From assembly GCF_001612945.1 (NCBI RefSeq), contig NZ_BDBK01000017.1:434001-498000 (forward strand): a stretch of DNA of 64,000 nucleotides. The letters run 5' to 3'. The notes beneath the pieces are model-generated. The model searched no databases, was not told where the DNA came from, and saw only the letters and a list, made by a program, of their open reading frames with translations. Numbering within the stretch: the stretch's first letter is position 1; each line of letters opens with the position of its first letter. A program made the translations under genes and the position numbers. The DNA is from Nocardia inohanensis NBRC 100128 (GTDB taxonomy: Bacteria; Actinomycetota; Actinomycetes; Mycobacteriales; Mycobacteriaceae). Shown here in pieces: positions 23,138 to 33,162 of the stretch.

Positions 23138-25717
23138 CTAGAGGCGGGGGTCTACCGGTTCGGTTTCGAGGGCCAGGACTGCGAAGACGGCCTCGTGGAC
23201 CCGCCAGAGCGGTTCCGCCGCGACGAAGCGGTCCAGGGACTCCAGGCCGAGGGCGTATTCGCGCAGCGCGAGGGAGCGCTTGCCGCCCAGGCCGCGCTGG
23301 CGGAGCCGGGTGAGGTTCGCCGGGCGCAGGTACTCCGGGCCGTAGATGATCCGGAGGTATTCCGGGCCACGGCATTTCACACCGGGTTGGACCGGGCGGC
23401 CGCTTCTCGTTCCCGTTCCGGTCACCAGGGAGCCGAGGGGCTTGACGACCATGCCCTCGCCGCCCGCCGCGGTCATCTCCACCCACCATGCGGTTGCTGC
23501 GGCTTCGCTGTCGGGGGAGGCGAGGTCCACGACCAGCCGGCGGGTGGGGGTGAACAGGTCGGGGTCGATGGCTACCAGCCGGTCGATCTGCTCCAGGTGC
23601 CAGTTGTGTTCGCGCACGGCGTAATTCGCGCCTTGCCCGGCCAGCAGTTGGAAGGGGGCGAGGCGCACACCGTCCAGTCCGTCGGTCGGCCAGCAGTAGC
23701 CGCCGTAGGCCTTGGTGAAGGCGTCGGCGTCGACTCGGCGGGCGTCGGTGCGCTCGGCGAGATCGGCTACGTCCAGGCCCCTTTCGGCAGCGTCGGCGAG
23801 GGCGCGCGCGGCGGCACCGAGGGAGGCGCGGGCCGCGGCGCCGACCGCCGCGTACTGGGTGCGCAGCAGGCCGAGCGCCTTCGCCGACCACGGCATCAGC
23901 TCGGTGTCGAGCACCAGCCAGTCGGTGCCGAGACCATCGAACAGACCGGCCTTTTCGATGGCCGCCCGGACCCGCGCCAGCAGCGATTCGGTCTGCCGCG
24001 GGCTGTCGAAGAACGGGCGGCCGGTGCGGGTGTAGATCGCGCCGGTGCTGCCGTCGTCGATGCCGAAGCGATCCCGCGCGACCTCCGGCGATCGCGAAAC
24101 CACAAGCACCGCACGCGAACCCATGTGCTTCTCCTCGCACACCACGGTGTCCACACCCTCGGAGCGGTAGTACTCGAACGCCTGCTCGGGATACTCGAGA
24201 TACCCGTCGCGCTGCGAGGTCGCGCACGGTGACATGGTCGGCGGGAGATACACCAGCCAGCGCGGATCCACCGCGAAGCGGCTCATCACCTCCAGTGCCG
24301 CGCTCGCCGCGTCCTCCTGCACGCTCACCCGGCCGAGGTGGCGCGTCTCCACCACCCGGCGGCCGGTCACGTCGTCGAGGTCCAGTACGCCCGGATCCCG
24401 GTGCACCACACCGGTTCCCGGCACCAGCGTGGCGGGCTGCAACGGGCGCGCCGGCTCGTACCAGACCTGTTCCGCCGGCACCGAGACCGGTTCACGCTCC
24501 GGATAGCGCAGCGCCGACAGCTGCCCGCCGAACACCACGCCGGTGTCCAGGCACAGCGTGTTGTTCACCCACACGAGGTTGGTCATGGGCGTGTGGCCGT
24601 ACAGCACCAGTGCCTTGCCCCGGTAGTCGTTGGCCCACGGATAACGCACCGGCAGGCCGTATTCGTCGGTCTCGCCGGTGGATTCGCCGTACATGGCGAA
24701 TTCGCGCACCCGGCCCGAGGCGCGGCCGTGGAACTGCTCCTTCAGCCCCGCGTGCGCGACCACCAGCTGCCCGCCGTCGAGGACGTAGTGGCTGACCAGG
24801 GAGCGCATGAACTCGTGCGCGGTCTTGCGGAAGTCCGCGTCCTCGCGCTCGAACTGTTCGAGGGATTCGGCCAGCCCGTGCGCCACCTTGACCTTGCGGC
24901 CGTCGAGCGCACGCACCAGCTTGAATTCGTGATTACCGGTGACGCACAAGGCGTTTCCGGCCCGCACCATGCCCATGACGAGCCGCAGCACGCCCGGGGT
25001 GTCCGGGCCGCGATCCACCAGATCGCCGACGAACACCGCCGTGCGGTCTTCCGGATGACGCGCGTTCACCGCACGCCCCTGGGCATCGCGTTCCACCGCG
25101 TACCCGAGTTCGCCCAGCAGCGTCTCCAGTTCGGACCGGCAGCCGTGCACATCCCCGATCACATCGAACGGCCCCGTCAGGTCGCTCTTGTCGTTCCACA
25201 ACCGCTCGTCGACGATGGTCGCGGCCTCGATCTCCTCGAGCCCGCGCAGCACGTGCACCTTCCGGAAGCCTTCGCGTTCCAGGAATTTCAGGCTCCGGCG
25301 CAGTTCCCGCTGCTGCCGCGTCACCACGTGCGCACCCAGGTGGGCGCGCTCGGGCCGCGCGGCATTGCGCTCGATGCAGACCTGGTCCGGCACCTCCAGC
25401 ACGATGGCCACCGGCAGCACGTCGTGCGCGCGTGCCAGCTCGATCAGCGCCTGCCGCGCCTTCGGCTGCACGTTGGTGGCGTCGATGACGGTCCGCAGCC
25501 CACGCCGCAACCGCACGCCCGCCACGTGGTGCAGCAGGTCGAACGCGTCCTGCGTGGCGCCCTGATCGTTCTCGTCATCGCTGACGATCCCGCGATAGCC
25601 GTCCGAGGACAGCACACCGGTGGACCGGAAGTGCTTGTGCGCGAACGTCGATTTCCCCGACCCGGTACTGCCGATCAGAACGACCAGCGACAGCACCGGA
25701 ATGGACAGCTCAGCCAT
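23138..25717 (-). CDS. pnkp: Polynucleotide kinase-phosphatase of the bacterial Pnkp/Hen1 RNA repair system
   Basis: An 859-residue three-domain RNA end-healing and sealing enzyme. Kinase domain: Walker A GSTGSGKS at residues 16-23. Phosphatase domain, binuclear metallophosphoesterase: GDVHG 188-192, GDLVDRG 231-237, GNHE 261-264, and GHTPMTN near 373. C-terminal ligase-like adenylyltransferase: CEEKHMGSRAV with the nucleophile K529. In the characterised Clostridium system, Pnkp heals cleaved RNA ends and seals with Hen1, which 2'-O-methylates the repair junction. The ATG overlaps the hen1 stop (TAATG). All catalytic motifs are intact. Typical targets are ribotoxin-cleaved tRNAs. Confidence 0.95.
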   Translation of the reverse strand: MAELSIPVLSLVVLIGSTGSGKSTFAHKHFRSTGVLSSDGYRGIVSDDENDQGATQDAFDLLHHVAGVRLRRGLRTVIDATNVQPKARQALIELARAHDVLPVAIVLEVPDQVCIERNAARPERAHLGAHVVTRQQRELRRSLKFLEREGFRKVHVLRGLEEIEAATIVDERLWNDKSDLTGPFDVIGDVHGCRSELETLLGELGYAVERDAQGRAVNARHPEDRTAVFVGDLVDRGPDTPGVLRLVMGMVRAGNALCVTGNHEFKLVRALDGRKVKVAHGLAESLEQFEREDADFRKTAHEFMRSLVSHYVLDGGQLVVAHAGLKEQFHGRASGRVREFAMYGESTGETDEYGLPVRYPWANDYRGKALVLYGHTPMTNLVWVNNTLCLDTGVVFGGQLSALRYPEREPVSVPAEQVWYEPARPLQPATLVPGTGVVHRDPGVLDLDDVTGRRVVETRHLGRVSVQEDAASAALEVMSRFAVDPRWLVYLPPTMSPCATSQRDGYLEYPEQAFEYYRSEGVDTVVCEEKHMGSRAVLVVSRSPEVARDRFGIDDGSTGAIYTRTGRPFFDSPRQTESLLARVRAAIEKAGLFDGLGTDWLVLDTELMPWSAKALGLLRTQYAAVGAAARASLGAAARALADAAERGLDVADLAERTDARRVDADAFTKAYGGYCWPTDGLDGVRLAPFQLLAGQGANYAVREHNWHLEQIDRLVAIDPDLFTPTRRLVVDLASPDSEAAATAWWVEMTAAGGEGMVVKPLGSLVTGTGTRSGRPVQPGVKCRGPEYLRIIYGPEYLRPANLTRLRQRGLGGKRSLALREYALGLESLDRFVAAEPLWRVHEAVFAVLALETEPVDPRL

Positions 25718-27540
25718 TACGCGGCTCCTTTCGTATCGCTGTCGTTCCCACTACCTTTGCTGAACACCGCCAACTGTGTCGGCGCGCCCAGCACTTCATC
25801 GATAACCCCGACCGGCTCGAATCGCACGGTGTATCCGTACGTTTCGCCGACCCGCTGCGCCCATTCCGCGAATTCCGCACGGCTCCACTCGAACCGGTGA
25901 TCCGAATGCCGGAACGCCCCCGGCGTCATGCCCTCGTACAACACGTTGTATTCGCCGTTCGGCGTCGTGACAATCACCGAACCCGGTGCGGCCGAACCGA
26001 ATACCGCATGCTCGAGCGCATTCAACCGGGACTGATCCACATGCTCGACGACCTCCATCAGCACCGCCGCGTCATAACCGCGCAACGAAGCATCCGTATA
26101 CGTCAGCGCCCCCTGCCGCAGCGTGACCCGCCGCGCCTGCCACTCCGGCAGCCGCCGCATCCGCCGCTGCGCGATATGCAGCGCCCGCATCGACACATCG
26201 ACTCCCACGATCTCGCCGAACGTCCGGTCCGCCACCAGCTCTCGCAGCAGCGCACCCTCGCCACACCCGAGATCCAGCACCCGCGTCGCACCGGTCGCCC
26301 GCAGCGCGGCGATGACGGCCGCCTTCCGCAGCGTTGCCAGCGAGGGCTGCCGCTCGGTCGCGGCACCCGAACCCACGTCACCCTCGGTGGCGGCCACGCC
26401 GCCCGCCCGCCCCGTGGATTCAGCAGCCGCCGTGGACCCCGCCGCCCCCGATTCCGAGGTGGCCCCGCCGCGGTCGGCGAGCCGCGCGTCAGCGCCGGAT
26501 CCATGCGAGCCGGGAACCGGGCCCGCTCCGGCGGATACCGGTTCGGTGTCGGACGGGCCGGTGGGGCCCGAACCGTCGTCGTACTGCGATCGAGTTGAAT
26601 TACCAACGGGCGAAATCGATTCCGCGCCGGAGTTGCGGGCGTCGGTCGTCGCCGGGCGGTGTTCGCTCGGTCCCGTCGCGGCCGGAGTGGCGGATGGTGA
26701 CGGGTCCGGGTCATCGTCGTAATCGATCTCGACCGCGCCCAGTTCCTCGGGGTCGGTGTCGTCGAGTTCGGCCAGGCGGGCCAGGGCGGTGCGCACCAGG
26801 GAATGCCGCCGGGTCAGGTAGCGGCGGGTGATCCATTCGCGTTCCGGATGCGCGGAAAGCCAGGTTTCGCCGGCGCGGAGCAGCTTGTCGATCTCGGTCT
26901 CGTCCAGGAAGTAGTGCTTGCCGCCGTCGAGGACGGGCAGCAGGACATACAGGTGGGAAAGGGCGTCGGCCAGCCGGAGGGTTCCGGTGAGTTCCAGTCG
27001 GACGTAATGGGAATCGCCCCATTCCGGGAAGGCCGGATCCAGCGGCAGGGGAGTGGCGGTGACCTGCCAGCCCAAGGGCGCGAAGACGCGTCCCGCCGAC
27101 TCCGGGCCACCCTTGCAGGGTACCGCCGGGAGTTCGATGTGAAGCGGCAGAGCGGTTTCCGCCAATTCGGGGCGCTGTTTGCAGCGGCCGTGCAGGGCGG
27201 AGCCGAAGACCGTGGAGATCGCCACCGCCAGCAGGGAGGATGCCGCGTACGGGCGATCGTTCACGTACTGACCGAGGCTGAATTCCTGGTTGCCCCTGGA
27301 CTTTCCGCGCACCAGGCGGACCGGATCGATCTCCAGCAGCAGGGCGGCGGTGCAGCGGCCGGCCTCGGCCTCGGGGTAAAAGACTTGGGCCACACCGTAA
27401 GACTGTTCGAACTGTTGCAGGCGCGCGGGATTCTTGTGCAGCAGAAAGCCCAGGGCGCTCGCCTCCCAGGCGGCGTCCTCCGGTCGCGTACAGGTAATCG
27501 TCAACAGCACCCTGAGATGCTCGCGTACGCCGGTGGGCAT
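25717..27540 (-). CDS. hen1: Hen1 3'-terminal RNA ribose 2'-O-methyltransferase
   Basis: Partner of Pnkp in RNA repair. N-terminal Hen1 domain (residues about 1-270): LLTITCT start, LGFLLHKNPARLQ, and VNDRPYAASSLLAVAISTVF. C-terminal SAM methyltransferase (about 398-607): VLDLGCGEGALL, the metal-binding MEVVEHVD, TTPNGEYNVLYEG and FRHSDHRFEW. Between them lies an unusually long disordered Ser/Thr/Pro/Gly linker of about 125 residues. ATG 27540 is used; GTG 27510, giving the usual MLLTIT opening, may be the true start. The stop overlaps pnkp. Confidence 0.93.
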   Translation of the reverse strand: MPTGVREHLRVLLTITCTRPEDAAWEASALGFLLHKNPARLQQFEQSYGVAQVFYPEAEAGRCTAALLLEIDPVRLVRGKSRGNQEFSLGQYVNDRPYAASSLLAVAISTVFGSALHGRCKQRPELAETALPLHIELPAVPCKGGPESAGRVFAPLGWQVTATPLPLDPAFPEWGDSHYVRLELTGTLRLADALSHLYVLLPVLDGGKHYFLDETEIDKLLRAGETWLSAHPEREWITRRYLTRRHSLVRTALARLAELDDTDPEELGAVEIDYDDDPDPSPSATPAATGPSEHRPATTDARNSGAESISPVGNSTRSQYDDGSGPTGPSDTEPVSAGAGPVPGSHGSGADARLADRGGATSESGAAGSTAAAESTGRAGGVAATEGDVGSGAATERQPSLATLRKAAVIAALRATGATRVLDLGCGEGALLRELVADRTFGEIVGVDVSMRALHIAQRRMRRLPEWQARRVTLRQGALTYTDASLRGYDAAVLMEVVEHVDQSRLNALEHAVFGSAAPGSVIVTTPNGEYNVLYEGMTPGAFRHSDHRFEWSRAEFAEWAQRVGETYGYTVRFEPVGVIDEVLGAPTQLAVFSKGSGNDSDTKGAA

Positions 27541-27692
27541 CGCAACCAATTTCCGTCTCACGCAACCTCGTGATTACCCTTCTGAACAGGCCATACGCCA
27601 CCTCGGCGGGGCACGATCGCGCCGGGCGTGTAGGTTCGGCGCGGCGTCGCAAACTCTTGCGCGCGCCGCAGACTCGGCGAACAGGAGCTCGA

Positions 27693-28253
27693 ATGCGCTT
27701 GGCGGGGACGATCGGAGTGATCGCGGCGGCCGGGCTGGTGCTGGCCGGATGCGGCAGCTCCAGTGACAACGACACCAAGACACCGAGCACCACCGCGAGC
27801 AGCGCGAGCGCGGCCGCCACCGGCACGGCGGCGAGCAAGGGGCGGGAGTGCACCGCCGACGATGTGAAGGTCGAGGGCGGCTTCGGTGAGGCGCCGAAGA
27901 TCACCATCCCGCAGGACTGCGATGCGCCGAAGCAGCTGCTCGTCAAGGATCTGGTGCCCGGCAAGGGAGCGGGCGCGGCCACGGGTCAGCCGCTCGAGAT
28001 GAACTACTCGCTCGTCACCTGGTCCGACGGCAAGACCCTGGACAGCTCGTTCAAGCGCGGTGAACCCTTCACCTTGACGCTGGGCGCGGGCAAGGTCATC
28101 AAGGGCTGGGATCAGGGCCTGATCGACGTGCAGCAGGGCACGCGCCGGCTGCTCATCGTCCCGCCGGACCTGGGCTACGGCAGCCGTCCGCCGGGCGGCA
28201 TGAAGCCCAACGAGACCCTGGTGTTCGTAACCGACGCCGTCAAGGTCGGTTAG
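27693..28253 (+). CDS. FKBP-type peptidyl-prolyl isomerase lipoprotein
   Basis: A 186-residue exported PPIase. The signal peptide ends with the lipobox LVLAGC (Cys20), so it is a membrane-anchored lipoprotein. A Ser/Thr/Ala linker follows to about residue 50, then an FKBP domain with GQPLEMNYSLVTWSDGKTLD, KVIKGWDQGLID, the hallmark RRLLIVPPDLGYGSRPPGGM, and TLVFVTDAVKV at the end. The ATG at 27693 has AGGAGCTC upstream. It diverges from hen1 and stands immediately upstream of the tig region, so an envelope counterpart to trigger factor is plausible. Confidence 0.95.
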   Translation: MRLAGTIGVIAAAGLVLAGCGSSSDNDTKTPSTTASSASAAATGTAASKGRECTADDVKVEGGFGEAPKITIPQDCDAPKQLLVKDLVPGKGAGAATGQPLEMNYSLVTWSDGKTLDSSFKRGEPFTLTLGAGKVIKGWDQGLIDVQQGTRRLLIVPPDLGYGSRPPGGMKPNETLVFVTDAVKVG

Positions 28254-28268
28254 CGAGAACGCAACTTC

Positions 28269-28344
28269 CGTCATTCCGGAGCGCCTTCGGCCGGAACCCA
28301 CGCGGCACCGTGTGGATCCCGGCCGAAAGCATGCCGGGATGACG
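28269..28344. repeat. Dispersed inverted repeat family B, copy 2
   Basis: Arms CGTCATTCCGG (28269-28279) and CCGGGATGACG (28334-28344); inner arms CTTCGGCCGG and CCGGCCGAAA and central CCACG/GTGG also pair, giving a long hairpin. It ends the FKBP transcript region, 15 bases after the stop. Confidence 0.8.
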
Positions 28345-28372
28345 AGGTCGCGCCGATCCCGAGCGCGACCGG

Positions 28373-28403
28373 TTACACGTCCCGGATACCCGTCAACTAA
28401 CCT
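28373..28403 (+). promoter_or_regulatory. Possible promoter of tig
   Basis: TTACAC, 19 bases, TAACCT. The -10 fits TANNNT. It lies 62 bases before the trigger factor start. Confidence 0.3.
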
Positions 28404-28465
28404 GGTCGGGATGCGTTCGGGGGGAACCAGACGTCAACCATGAACTACGAACAAGGAGCATGTCC

Positions 28466-29869
28466 GTGAAGAGCACCGTCGAGCAGCTGAGCCCGACCCG
28501 GGTCCGGATCAATGTCGAGGTGCCCTTCGAGGAGCTCAAGCCGGACTTCGACCGCGCGTACAAGGCGCTCGCTCAGCAGATCCGTATCCCCGGCTTCCGT
28601 CCGGGCAAGGCGCCGGCCAAGCTCCTCGAGGCGCGCGTCGGCCGTGGCGCCGTGCTGGAGCAGGTCGTCAACGACGTGCTGCCCAAGCGCTACAGCGAGG
28701 CCGTCATCTCCACCGAGCTGAAGGTCATCGGCCAGCCGGAGATCGAGATCACCAAGATCGAAGACGGCGACGAGCTGGCGTTCACCGCCGAGGTCGACGT
28801 CCGCCCCGAGATCACCCTGCCGGACTTCTCGTCCATCGCCGTCACCGTCGACCCGATCGAGGTCAAGGACGAGGACATCGAGGAGCAGCTCACCTCGTTG
28901 CAGCAGCGCTTCGGCACCCTGAAGCCGGTCGAGCGCGCCATCGCCAGCGGTGACTTCGTCTCCATCGACCTGTCCGCCACCGTCGACGGCGAAGAGGTCA
29001 CCGAGGCCTCCACCACCGGCCTGTCCCACGAGGTCGGCTCCGGCCAGCTCATCGAGGGCCTGGACGAGACCCTGATCGGCCTCAAGGAGGGCGAGTCCAA
29101 GGACTTCACCTCCAAGCTGGTCGCCGGCGAGCACGCCGACAAGGACGCCGTCATCACCGTCACCGTGCAGTCGGTCAAGGAGCGCGAGCTGCCCGAGGCC
29201 GATGACGAATTCGCCCAGCTGGCAAGCGAATTCGACACCATCGACGAGCTGAAGGCCGACCTCAAGACCCGCGTCGAGCGCGCCAAGAAGGTGCAGCAGG
29301 CCGGCGAGATCCGCGACAAGGTGCTGGAGGCCCTCATCGAGGCCACCGACATCCCGCTGCCGGAGAAGGTCGTCCAGGCCGAGATCGACGCCGTGCTGCA
29401 CGACGCCGTCCACGGCTTCGATCACGACGAGGCCAAGCTGGCCGAGGCGCTCGAGGCCCAGGGCTCCTCCCGCGAGGAGTTCGACAAGGACACCAAGGAA
29501 GCCGCCGAGAAGTCGGTCAAGACCCAGCTGCTCCTGGACACCGTCGCCGAGGCGGAGAACACCCAGGTCGGCCAGGACGAGCTGATGGAACGCATCATCT
29601 TCCAGGCGCAGCGCTACGGCATGTCGCCGGATCAGTTCATCCAGCAGATCCAGCAGGCCGGCCAGCTCGGCGCCGTCTTCGCCGACGTGCGTCGCGGTAA
29701 GGCCCTCGCGGGCGTCGTCGTGGCGGCCAACGTCACCGACACCGCCGGCAATGCCGTGGACACCACCGAGATGTTCGGCAACCCGGCCGAAGAGGCCGAA
29801 GAGGTCTCCGCCGAAGAGCTCGCGACCGTGGCCGATGCCACCGAAGCCGCCGAGGCCGAGGCGAAGTAA
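28466..29869 (+). CDS. tig: Trigger factor
   Basis: A 467-residue ribosome-associated chaperone and PPIase. The ribosome-binding tail has the signature GFRPGKAP (near residues 44-51), the FKBP-like domain includes GDFVSIDLSATVDGEEV and SGQLIEGLDETLIGLKEGES, and the helical substrate-binding domain ends in a Glu/Ala-rich tail. GTG 28466 is chosen because AAGGAG lies 7 bases upstream and the product then opens KSTVEQLSPTRVRINVEVPF like the mycobacterial protein. The ATG at 28460 is only one base from that site. It is followed by a strong hairpin, then clpP1. Confidence 0.97.
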   Translation: MKSTVEQLSPTRVRINVEVPFEELKPDFDRAYKALAQQIRIPGFRPGKAPAKLLEARVGRGAVLEQVVNDVLPKRYSEAVISTELKVIGQPEIEITKIEDGDELAFTAEVDVRPEITLPDFSSIAVTVDPIEVKDEDIEEQLTSLQQRFGTLKPVERAIASGDFVSIDLSATVDGEEVTEASTTGLSHEVGSGQLIEGLDETLIGLKEGESKDFTSKLVAGEHADKDAVITVTVQSVKERELPEADDEFAQLASEFDTIDELKADLKTRVERAKKVQQAGEIRDKVLEALIEATDIPLPEKVVQAEIDAVLHDAVHGFDHDEAKLAEALEAQGSSREEFDKDTKEAAEKSVKTQLLLDTVAEAENTQVGQDELMERIIFQAQRYGMSPDQFIQQIQQAGQLGAVFADVRRGKALAGVVVAANVTDTAGNAVDTTEMFGNPAEEAEEVSAEELATVADATEAAEAEAK

Positions 29870-29900
29870 GCGGGCCACGACCCAACTTTCGACAGCGGGA

Positions 29901-29932
29901 CCGCCGCGCCCGCGTTCACGCGGGCGCGGCGG
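29901..29932 (+). terminator. Terminator after trigger factor
   Basis: Perfect 14-base arms CCGCCGCGCCCGCG and CGCGGGCGCGGCGG around a TTCA loop, with no T tract. A second hairpin, GGGGC-GTA-GCCCC (29952-29964), in a context resembling family A, follows. Confidence 0.7.
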
Positions 29933-29998
29933 AATCGCACTCGGGGGTTCGGGGGCGTAGCCCCTGAGAGCCTTTCCGAGAGGTGGGTAGTAGGTTTG

Positions 29999-30012
29999 CG
30001 CTGTGAGCGAAG
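29999..30012 (+). promoter_or_regulatory. Candidate ClgR-binding site upstream of clpP1
   Basis: CGCT-GTG-AGCG followed by AAG, close to the actinobacterial ClgR consensus CGC-N5-GCG. It lies about 42 bases upstream of the putative -10 at 30051, a usual activator position. ClgR activating clpP1P2 is established in mycobacteria, corynebacteria and Streptomyces; its action here is inference. Confidence 0.45.
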
Positions 30013-30050
30013 CAGGGCGGTACCGGGAGTTCGGTGCCGTCCTGTTTCGT

Positions 30051-30056
30051 TAGGGT
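30051..30056 (+). promoter_or_regulatory. -10-like element of clpP1
   Basis: TAGGGT, identical to the purC element and placed 60 bases before the GTG start. The implied leader of about 55 bases carries the ribosome site. Confidence 0.4.
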
Positions 30057-30115
30057 TTGTGTCAGCGAATCAGTAGGGGCTTGTTAACCGAGCCGTTGAG
30101 AGAGGGCAGGTATCT

Positions 30116-30727
30116 GTGACAATCAATCAGGCAGGGGTGCAGATAGCATCCGCGACTGCTGGTCTGAACCTCAGTGATTCGGTGTACGAGCGCCTGCTGA
30201 GCTCGCGCATCATCTTCCTGGGCACTCAGGTCGACGACGACATCGCGAACAAGCTGTGCGCCCAGATCCTCCTGCTCTCGGCCGAGGATCCGACCAAGGA
30301 CATCTCGCTCTACATCAACTCGCCCGGCGGCTCGGTGACCGCCGGTATGGCGATCTACGACACCATGCAGCTCTCGGAGTGCGACGTCGCCACCTACGGC
30401 ATGGGCCTGTGCGCCTCCATGGGCCAGTTCCTGCTCGCCGCCGGCACCAAGGGCAAGCGCTACGCCCTGCCGCACGCGCGCATCATGATGCACCAGCCCT
30501 CGGCCGGCCTCGGTGGTTCCGCCGCCGACATCGCGATCCAGGCCGAGCAGTTCGCTTACACCAAGCGCGAATTGAACGAGCTCCAGGCGCAGCACACCGG
30601 CAAGTCCATCGAGCAGGTGACCGCCGACGCCGATCGCGACCGCTGGTTCACCGCCAAAGAGGCGCTGGAGTACGGCTTCATCGACAAGGTGATCACCCAC
30701 GCCCGTCAGGCCAACGGCAACGCCTAG
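30116..30727 (+). CDS. clpP1: ATP-dependent Clp protease proteolytic subunit 1
   Basis: A 203-residue serine protease subunit. The triad is S101 (GLCASMGQF), H126 (RIMMHQPSAG) and D175 (DADRDRW). YINSPGGSVTAGMAIYDTMQ is the oligomerisation/active-site region. Actinobacterial ClpP1 and ClpP2 form one mixed tetradecamer that works with ClpX or ClpC1. The GTG start has GAGGGCAGG about 10 bases upstream. It is followed by clpP2 after 37 bases, probably one transcript. Confidence 0.97.
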   Translation: MTINQAGVQIASATAGLNLSDSVYERLLSSRIIFLGTQVDDDIANKLCAQILLLSAEDPTKDISLYINSPGGSVTAGMAIYDTMQLSECDVATYGMGLCASMGQFLLAAGTKGKRYALPHARIMMHQPSAGLGGSAADIAIQAEQFAYTKRELNELQAQHTGKSIEQVTADADRDRWFTAKEALEYGFIDKVITHARQANGNA

Positions 30728-30764
30728 TCCCGCAGCCCATCTCACAGAATCTTTGGAGACGCAT

Positions 30765-31445
30765 ATGTCGAACATGATCGATCCGCGGGCCGCGGGCATC
30801 ACTTTCGCCGCCGCCGGTGGCAGCGTGCCGCCGCAGGCCCGCTACATCCTGCCGACCTTCACCGAGCAGACCACCCTCGGCATCAAGACCACCGACCCGT
30901 ACAACAAGCTGTTCGAGGAACGCATCATCTTCCTCGGCGCGACCGTCGACGACACCTCGGCGAACGACATCATGGCGCAGCTGCTGGTGCTGGAGTCCCA
31001 GGACCCGGACCGCGACATCACCATGTACATCAACTCGCCCGGTGGCTCTTTCACCGCGCTGATGGCCATCTACGACACCATGCAGTACGTGCGGGCCGAC
31101 GTGTCCACCGTCTGCCTGGGTCAGGCCGCCTCCGCCGCCGCGGTGCTCCTGGCCGCCGGCACCCCCGGCAAGCGGGCCTGCCTCCCGAACGCCCGCGTGC
31201 TCATCCACCAGCCCTCCACCTCCGGTGGTATCCAGGGTCAGGTCTCGGATCTGGAGATCCAGGCCGCGGAGATCGAGCGCATGCGTCGTCTCATGGAGAC
31301 CACCCTCGCGCGCCACACCGGCAAGGACGCGGACACGATTCGCAAGGACACCGACCGGGACAAGATCCTGACCGCCGAAGAGGCGAAGGAATACGGGATC
31401 GTGGACCAGGTGTTCGGATACCGCAAGCTCAGCGCTCAGAAGTGA
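30765..31445 (+). CDS. clpP2: ATP-dependent Clp protease proteolytic subunit 2
   Basis: A 226-residue second ClpP subunit with S123 (LGQAASAAAV), H148 (VLIHQP) and D199 (DTDRDKI). It has a longer N-terminal segment (about 22 residues before the conserved QARYILP) than the mycobacterial enzyme, perhaps a propeptide. ATG 30765 is used because GGAGA lies 5 bases upstream; an in-frame TTG at 30753 overlaps that site. It contacts ClpX in the mixed ClpP1P2 complex by analogy with mycobacteria. Confidence 0.97.
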   Translation: MSNMIDPRAAGITFAAAGGSVPPQARYILPTFTEQTTLGIKTTDPYNKLFEERIIFLGATVDDTSANDIMAQLLVLESQDPDRDITMYINSPGGSFTALMAIYDTMQYVRADVSTVCLGQAASAAAVLLAAGTPGKRACLPNARVLIHQPSTSGGIQGQVSDLEIQAAEIERMRRLMETTLARHTGKDADTIRKDTDRDKILTAEEAKEYGIVDQVFGYRKLSAQK

Positions 31446-31451
31446 GATCGG

Positions 31452-31485
31452 CGGGTGGTGGAGTCGCGTGCGGCTCCATCACCCG
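31452..31485 (+). terminator. Hairpin after clpP2
   Basis: CGGGTGGTGGAG (31452-31463) and CTCCATCACCCG (31474-31485) pair in 11 of 12 positions. It starts 6 bases after the stop. The remaining 245 bases before clpX contain no gene and must hold the clpX promoter. Confidence 0.6.
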
Positions 31486-31730
31486 GCAACGGTGAGTCCA
31501 GGCACATGTCCCGCGAGAAACATGCTCGAGTTATCGACCTCGGTCGTGAATAACGGGTACGGTCACTCTAGGGACCTTTGCTCGTGGTTGTCGGCTCTGC
31601 CTTTCGGTTCTAGACGGCCGAATCACCGCAACACCTTTCGCGAGGTGGCGGTATTACGCTTTACAGATGGCAGTTCGCCCTCAGCCGGGACAGACGGTTG
31701 CACGCGGACAAGGAAGTAGGGACCCAGGAG

Positions 31731-33014
<1,284 letters not shown>

Positions 33015-33018
33015 CCAA

Positions 33019-33054
33019 CTCTCGGGGCTCTCAGGGGTTTCACCCCTGAAACCC
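33019..33054 (+). terminator. Hairpin terminator after clpX (repeat family A)
   Basis: TCAGGGG (33031-33037) and CCCCTGA (33043-33049) pair around TTTCA, in a context almost identical to that after purC (CCAACTCTCGGGG leading in). A partial second copy, CGGGGTTTCACCC, starts near 33074. Confidence 0.7.
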
Positions 33055-33118
33055 CTCGGTCGCCGGAGAGACTCGGGGTTTCACCCTTGGAACCCGGCAA
33101 ACCGAAAAGTCGGCCTAC

Positions 33119-33157
33119 GAAAGCGGCCCCGCGAATATCGCGGGGCCGCTTTCGTTT
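33119..33157. terminator. Bidirectional rho-independent terminator
   Basis: Perfect 16-base arms GAAAGCGGCCCCGCGA (33119-33134) and TCGCGGGGCCGCTTTC (33138-33153), loop ATA, followed by GTTT. It separates the convergent clpX and dihydrofolate reductase-like genes. Confidence 0.88.
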
Positions 33158-33162
33158 TCGGA

